10,625 nt of DNA from assembly GCA_015493625.1 (NCBI GenBank), contig WGCT01000044.1:1-10625 (forward strand), written 5' to 3'. How positions within the stretch are numbered: the stretch's first letter is position 1; every line of letters begins with the position of its first letter. Position numbers and translations under genes: made by a program. The notes under the pieces are model-generated. The model worked only from the letters and a program-made list of their open reading frames with translations, did no database searches and was not told where the DNA came from. Below are positions 6,213-10,625 of this stretch, piece by piece. The stretch comes from Draconibacterium sp. GTDB taxonomy: Bacteria; Bacteroidota; Bacteroidia; Bacteroidales; Prolixibacteraceae.

Positions 6213-9200
6213 TTATGAATGGGAATTCGACTCTTCGCTCTTTTCCTCCGGTTCCATTTCGTCCTGAAACTTCCGTTGAGCGTGCAACCAGGCAATTTCA
6301 ACGTGCTCGCGTTCAATTTTCTTACCTGTCCACAACTGGCGGATTCCTCTTCTAATGTCGTTTAAAATCATAATTAAAGCGGGGAAGAAAAGCAGAATAA
6401 ACAAGGTTCCGAATGCCACACCGTAAACCAGCGAGATAGCCATTGGAATTAAAAACTGTGCCTGAAAACTCTTTTCAAGAATTAACGGGAACAGCCCCAA
6501 CGATGTGGTAAGTGTTGTTAAAATAATTGGGCGCAACCTCAATTTTCCCGACTCGATAATTGCCTCTTTCACTTTCATTCCTTCTTTAATTAGCAGGTTG
6601 TATTTTTCGAGAAAAACCACAGCATCGTTAATAATAACACCGGTTAATGCAACAATTCCCCATAAACTTAAAATGGAGAGTGGTTTCCCATGAATTCCGT
6701 GCCCCCAAATTGCCCCTAAAATGGCAATCGGAATCATAATAATTATAAGTATCGGCTGCTCGAACGATTTAAAGTTAATCATCAGAATAAAAACAATAGC
6801 CAGAAATGCGAGAGGGAAAAGGATAAACAAGTCTTTCATATTTCTCTTGCTCTCTTTTTGCTGGCCCATAAATTCAACGGTAATTCCCGGGTAGTTCAAT
6901 TTTAATTCGGGTATGATTTCGGCTTTAATCTGGCTGGTTATTTCGGTAACTGAGGCATCGGGGTCGGCCAAATCGGCATCAATACGCATTTCGCGTTTAC
7001 TATTAAAACGCTGAATATTAACGGGGCCGCGTTTTATTTCGTAATCAACCAATTCGGTAAGCGGATAAATACCCTGTGGAGTTTGAATTCTCATTTTTTC
7101 CAACTGTCCTATTCGCTCGCGACCTTCGGCGGGGTAACGCACCCACACACGCAGTTCGTCGCGACCTTCCTGCAACCGTTGTGCCTGACCACCATAAAAT
7201 GCCTGCCGCACTGTTGTTGCAATCGACGCTTCGGTAAAACCTAACATATACGCTTTGGGTTTTAATTTCAGCAATATCTCTTGCTTACCCAATGCATTTG
7301 CATTTACAACATCTTTTAACTGGGGCAGCTCGATAAGATGTGAATAGAGAAAATCGCGAGCATGTTCCAACTCCGTAATATTTCTTGAGAGCAGTGCGAT
7401 AGAAACAGGCTTGCCAAAACGCATGTTCATACTACCTATTGTAAATTTTGCAGCTTCGGGAACAGGGCCTATTTTTTTTCTGATTTTTCTGATTATCTCA
7501 TACGAACTGATTCCGGTTTGCTCCGAGTTTCGCGGCGAAATACTAATGCTTCCTGCATGCGAACCTCTTTCGCTACCACCAAAAGCCGAACCCAACTGAA
7601 TGATACTGTTTTCGATAATTGGCAGCGTGTCGTGATGCTCTTCCATCATCTCCTTATTAACTTCCCAAACAATACTATCGAAATGTTGCAAATATTGCAT
7701 GGTTTGTTTTTCGCCCGACCCCGGAGTAAATGCCAGATTAATATTAAACGAGTCGAATTCCATACGTGGAAAAAATGTGGTTTTAATAAATTGCCCGCCT
7801 ATTAATCCGCCGGTTATCAACATCATAGCTGCCGGGACAGCAATTACAATGTAGCGCCATTTAACCGTTAATTTTAGCACTCTGTCGTAAGCATAGTCGC
7901 GCAACCAGCTAAAAAATTGTTCGGTATATTTTCGAATACCCCGGTCTTTTGCGTGAAGTACTCTGCGATTTAAAACGTGTTTGTTTCCAAGGTGTGCCGG
8001 CAATACAAAAAATGCTTCGAAAAGAGAGAAAGATAAACTGAGAATTACAATTACGGCCATCTCAAACATCATTTCCATTCGTCCGGTAATAAAAACAAGA
8101 GGCAAAAATGCAACAATTGTTGTTGCCACCGATGTTACTACTGCCGGTATCACTTCAATAGTTCCATCGACCGCAGCGCGCATTGGTCCTTTCCCCCGTT
8201 CAAAATGCTGAAAGATATTTTCGCCAATAACAATTCCGTCGTCAACCAAAATTCCAATTACCAGTATCATTCCGAAAAGCGACATAAGGTTAATTGTAAT
8301 TCCCATTAAATTAGCCACAATAAACATGGCCAAAAACGACGATGGAATTCCCCATGCAACCCACAGCGAAAGCCGCGTACTCAGCATAAGTCCTAATACA
8401 AGAATCACCATTATTAACCCTTGTCCGCCATTCGTGTACAACAGGTCGAGCCGTTGTTTTAAAATGTCGAGAAACGAACGCTGTAAAATTAATTCTACAC
8501 TACTATTTTTAGCATTAAAGTCTTTTACATATTTACGAATGTATTTATCAATTTTTTCGAGGTCTTCGGTAATCAGTTTCGAAATGGTAATGCTAACAAG
8601 GGGTTTTCCTTTTTCGATGGTTTTATTCGGGGTGTCTGAAAATTTCTTTTTCACAAGAGCAATGTCTCGTATTCTTATTACACTACCGTCGGGGTTAGCA
8701 CGTAAAACAATATTACCAATTTTATTTGGGTCGGCACTGCGCGAACGTAATCGAATTAACATCTCCTCCTCCTGCGAGCGAAGTTGACCACCCGAAATAT
8801 CGCGGTTATTTTGCGAAATGGCCTTTTGAAGTTCATTAAAGGTAATGTGGTAACGCAACAAATTCTCTTCGTTTGCTTCAACCGAAATTTCTAACGGCGG
8901 ATATCCCGAAATTGAAATCTGGCTCACTTCTCCCGACGCAAGCAGCTCTTCCTCAATTTGCTGAGCATACTCTTTTAGCGTAAGCAAATCTACATCGCCG
9001 GTAACCAAAAGCTGCATCGCCGGCGACCTCGATCTTGTTTTTGAAACAATAGGGCGTTCGGCTGCCGTAGGAAATGCAGAAATCCCGTCGACAGCATTTT
9101 TTATCTCAATCAGTGCTTCATCAATATCATATCGAGGAAGAATTTCGATGGTAACCCGTGTACTGTTTTCCGACGAGGTTGAATTTATTTCGTATATCCC

Positions 9201-9428
9201 CGGAATAGCTCTAATCGCTTCTTCTATTCTCGAAGTTACCCCTTCTTCCATCTCAACCGGCGAAGCTCCGGGATAAAAAACACTAACAACAATAATTTTC
9301 GATTTCCGTTCGGGGAAAAAGGACTTTTTCATGGAGTACATGCTCAGCCCGCCAACAATTAACAGAAAAATGACTATTAGATTGGCATAAAATGGGAATC
9401 GAACAAACGTTTCAATTATCTTTTTCAT
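6213..9428 (-). CDS. RND-family efflux permease (AcrB/HAE-like)
   Basis: Inner-membrane proton-driven exporter of 1071 residues, the pump subunit. It has the RND plan: helix 1 at about 14-32, a large periplasmic loop (33-335), helices 2-6 (about 337-478), helix 7 (526-545), a second periplasmic loop (546-865), helices 8-12 (867-1020) and a charged, Glu-rich cytoplasmic tail. Helix 4 carries D396 and D397 in GILVDDGIVIGEN, matching AcrB D407/D408. Helix 11 has R964 and T971 at the R971/T978 positions. Helix 10 reads GVIINDAVV, with N934 where AcrB has K940. This asparagine version marks a separate subgroup of RND permeases, and the substrate is unknown. The likely export class is drugs, lipids or other amphiphiles rather than metal, since it has the hydrophobe-exporter motif set. 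The start overlaps the adaptor stop codon by 4 nt (ATGA), indicating translational coupling. The gene is complete with no frameshift. Confidence 0.96.
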   Translation of the reverse strand: MKKIIETFVRFPFYANLIVIFLLIVGGLSMYSMKKSFFPERKSKIIVVSVFYPGASPVEMEEGVTSRIEEAIRAIPGIYEINSTSSENSTRVTIEILPRYDIDEALIEIKNAVDGISAFPTAAERPIVSKTRSRSPAMQLLVTGDVDLLTLKEYAQQIEEELLASGEVSQISISGYPPLEISVEANEENLLRYHITFNELQKAISQNNRDISGGQLRSQEEEMLIRLRSRSADPNKIGNIVLRANPDGSVIRIRDIALVKKKFSDTPNKTIEKGKPLVSITISKLITEDLEKIDKYIRKYVKDFNAKNSSVELILQRSFLDILKQRLDLLYTNGGQGLIMVILVLGLMLSTRLSLWVAWGIPSSFLAMFIVANLMGITINLMSLFGMILVIGILVDDGIVIGENIFQHFERGKGPMRAAVDGTIEVIPAVVTSVATTIVAFLPLVFITGRMEMMFEMAVIVILSLSFSLFEAFFVLPAHLGNKHVLNRRVLHAKDRGIRKYTEQFFSWLRDYAYDRVLKLTVKWRYIVIAVPAAMMLITGGLIGGQFIKTTFFPRMEFDSFNINLAFTPGSGEKQTMQYLQHFDSIVWEVNKEMMEEHHDTLPIIENSIIQLGSAFGGSERGSHAGSISISPRNSEQTGISSYEIIRKIRKKIGPVPEAAKFTIGSMNMRFGKPVSIALLSRNITELEHARDFLYSHLIELPQLKDVVNANALGKQEILLKLKPKAYMLGFTEASIATTVRQAFYGGQAQRLQEGRDELRVWVRYPAEGRERIGQLEKMRIQTPQGIYPLTELVDYEIKRGPVNIQRFNSKREMRIDADLADPDASVTEITSQIKAEIIPELKLNYPGITVEFMGQQKESKRNMKDLFILFPLAFLAIVFILMINFKSFEQPILIIIMIPIAILGAIWGHGIHGKPLSILSLWGIVALTGVIINDAVVFLEKYNLLIKEGMKVKEAIIESGKLRLRPIILTTLTTSLGLFPLILEKSFQAQFLIPMAISLVYGVAFGTLFILLFFPALIMILNDIRRGIRQLWTGKKIEREHVEIAWLHAQRKFQDEMEPEEKSEESNSHS

Positions 9429-10621
9429 GCCTTTTTCTTATCTGAATTCAAACTGTTTTTTTTCGTTGATTGCTTTTTCTCTACCTGCTGCTCTTTACCC
9501 AAAACGCCAACATTACTATTCTCTTTGGCATTAATAAGAGGTTCTACAACAATATATTCCCCCTCTTTTAGCCCATTAAAAATGAGTGTGGTTTCGTTTA
9601 GCTTTATGATATTAATTTCGCGTTTTTTAAGTTTTCCATTCTCAACAATAAAAACTTCGTTCGAGTTAAAAACTGCACTTCTCGGAATTTCCATAGCATC
9701 TTTAATTTTCTGCCCCGGAAATTCTACCAACTTGTATTCGCCGGCCAGCAGTTCGTTTTGCGGCGAGTGCTGAACTTTAACAAAAATACTCCGCATTTGT
9801 GTTCGCGCATCAATAAAATCCGATTTTCGAACCACAACGCCGGGCATCGACGATGTTTTATTCTTCGAAAAAACAACAACTTTATCGCCAATTTTAATCC
9901 ATTTGCTTTGTTCAATGTTTACCGGAACTTCAACCTCAAGTTGGTCGGTACGAATCATTTTGGCAATTTGTCCGCCGGTATTTACATATCCGCCAACCTC
10001 GAAATTTACCTGTGTAAAGGTTCCGTTGAAAGGAGCATAAAGCGAGTGGCGCTTTAAATGTTTTTCGTCTTGTTTAATTCCGTAATATTCACTTAGCACA
10101 TTTCTGCTGGCTAAAAATATTCTTAATTTCTCGTTTTTTATAACCGGCAATTCCGGTAAATCTTCCTCCATATTTATGGCTCTGAAAAACATTTCGTAAG
10201 CATTTAACTGCTCTGGAAAATCGACTTTAATATCGGGGAGCAATGTGGTTATAATAGTAAGGAAACGACTTTTTCGGGCTTTTAAAGCCAGTTCAACTTC
10301 GTCTTTATAAATTTCGGCAATCAGTTGCCCTTTTTTAAACGATGAACCTTTACGCAAAATAACGTCGCCTTTCTCTATTTTCCCCGACGCTTCGGCAACC
10401 AATGTTATTTCGCTACTCGAAACAACTCGTCCTTCGCGTACCACCGACGATGTTATCTCGTTATATTTTATTGGTTCTGCTTTTACATACCTTTTCATTT
10501 TCATATCGGGCATGCGCGGGGGCTCCGGTTTCATCGAAATAAACATTTCGGAAAGTGCTGCCGCCCCTCCCAACAAAACAATTAGCGCAACAACAACAAA
10601 TGTAATTTTTCTCCAACTCAT
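9425..10621 (-). CDS. RND efflux periplasmic adaptor (membrane fusion protein, HlyD/AcrA-like)
   Basis: Periplasmic adaptor linking the RND permease to the outer-membrane channel, 398 residues. An N-terminal hydrophobic segment (about 6-24) acts as signal or membrane anchor; there is no lipobox Cys, so it is not a lipoprotein. The two halves of the lipoyl/biotinyl-like domain are at about 64-104 (VAEASGKIEKGDVI, then a KGSSFKKGQLIAEI half) and 191-225 (LYAPFNGTFTQVNFEVGGYV). Between them lies the hairpin region 105-190. It is not a simple long coiled coil, because a Pro-containing segment (LLPDIKVDFPEQ, 127-138, and LPELPV, 155-160) interrupts it; I recall this arrangement in other Bacteroidota adaptors. 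A beta-barrel (about 228-300) and a membrane-proximal domain (about 301-362) follow, then a Lys/Ser-rich tail. It is the first gene of the visible operon, and its stop overlaps the permease start. The ATG at 10621 is 4 nt from the window edge, so the promoter and any upstream co-transcribed gene cannot be seen. Confidence 0.93.
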   Translation of the reverse strand: MSWRKITFVVVALIVLLGGAAALSEMFISMKPEPPRMPDMKMKRYVKAEPIKYNEITSSVVREGRVVSSSEITLVAEASGKIEKGDVILRKGSSFKKGQLIAEIYKDEVELALKARKSRFLTIITTLLPDIKVDFPEQLNAYEMFFRAINMEEDLPELPVIKNEKLRIFLASRNVLSEYYGIKQDEKHLKRHSLYAPFNGTFTQVNFEVGGYVNTGGQIAKMIRTDQLEVEVPVNIEQSKWIKIGDKVVVFSKNKTSSMPGVVVRKSDFIDARTQMRSIFVKVQHSPQNELLAGEYKLVEFPGQKIKDAMEIPRSAVFNSNEVFIVENGKLKKREINIIKLNETTLIFNGLKEGEYIVVEPLINAKENSNVGVLGKEQQVEKKQSTKKNSLNSDKKKA

Positions 10622-10625
10622 AGTT

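Noticed and set aside
8326..8787. 153-codon plus-strand open frame opposite the RND permease
   Set aside because: It lies fully inside a well-supported permease gene whose protein motifs are intact, and its product shows no family features.
6213..10621. Possible heavy-metal (CusA-type) efflux system, suggested by the Met/His/Cys clusters in the secreted protein
   Set aside because: The permease has the hydrophobe-exporter layout with DD in helix 4, and I see no methionine-triad pattern or metal-binding adaptor segment. The link to metals is not supported.

Overview
The window looks like chromosomal DNA from a member of the Bacteroidota, probably class Bacteroidia. The DNA is AT-leaning. Genes are preceded by A/T-rich stretches rather than good Shine-Dalgarno sites, and two perfect matches to the Bacteroidota -7 promoter element (TAnnTTTG) lie in the divergent promoter. 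The protein families also fit: an RprXY-like kinase/regulator pair and a Bacteroidota-style RND adaptor. A narrower assignment (for example Marinilabiliales) would be a guess. All genes are intact except the first, which is cut by the window edge. I see no RNA gene, insertion sequence, phage gene or CRISPR array.

Layout. Positions 1-717 (+) hold the C-terminal three quarters of a D-2-hydroxyacid dehydrogenase. Positions 846-1349 (+) encode a small four-helix membrane protein. A bidirectional intrinsic terminator at about 1414-1452 separates it from a convergent gene at 1476-2315 (-), which encodes a secreted, charged protein of unknown function. A 130-bp divergent promoter region (2316-2445) follows. 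Then come a sensor histidine kinase (2446-4155, +) and its OmpR-family response regulator (4177-4875, +). Convergent to these is a minus-strand tripartite efflux operon, in transcription order: adaptor (10621-9425), RND permease (9428-6213) and TolC-like outer membrane channel (6185-4899). The first nucleotides upstream of the adaptor are at the window edge, so the efflux promoter is not visible.

How the genes may work together. The kinase has a periplasmic sensor region of about 275 residues and signals to the regulator. The most informative non-coding feature is an array of four GTTAA direct repeats at 10-11 bp spacing in the divergent promoter. Helically phased direct repeats are how OmpR-family regulators usually bind, so I infer that the regulator controls its own operon and the divergent secreted-protein gene. 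The secreted protein may therefore be a periplasmic target or accessory of the system. Whether the same system controls the efflux pump cannot be decided here, because the pump promoter lies outside the window.

I found no clearly novel multi-gene system. The best leads are the phased repeat array, the unexplained secreted protein next to it, and a kinase promoter so close to the ATG that its mRNA may be leaderless.
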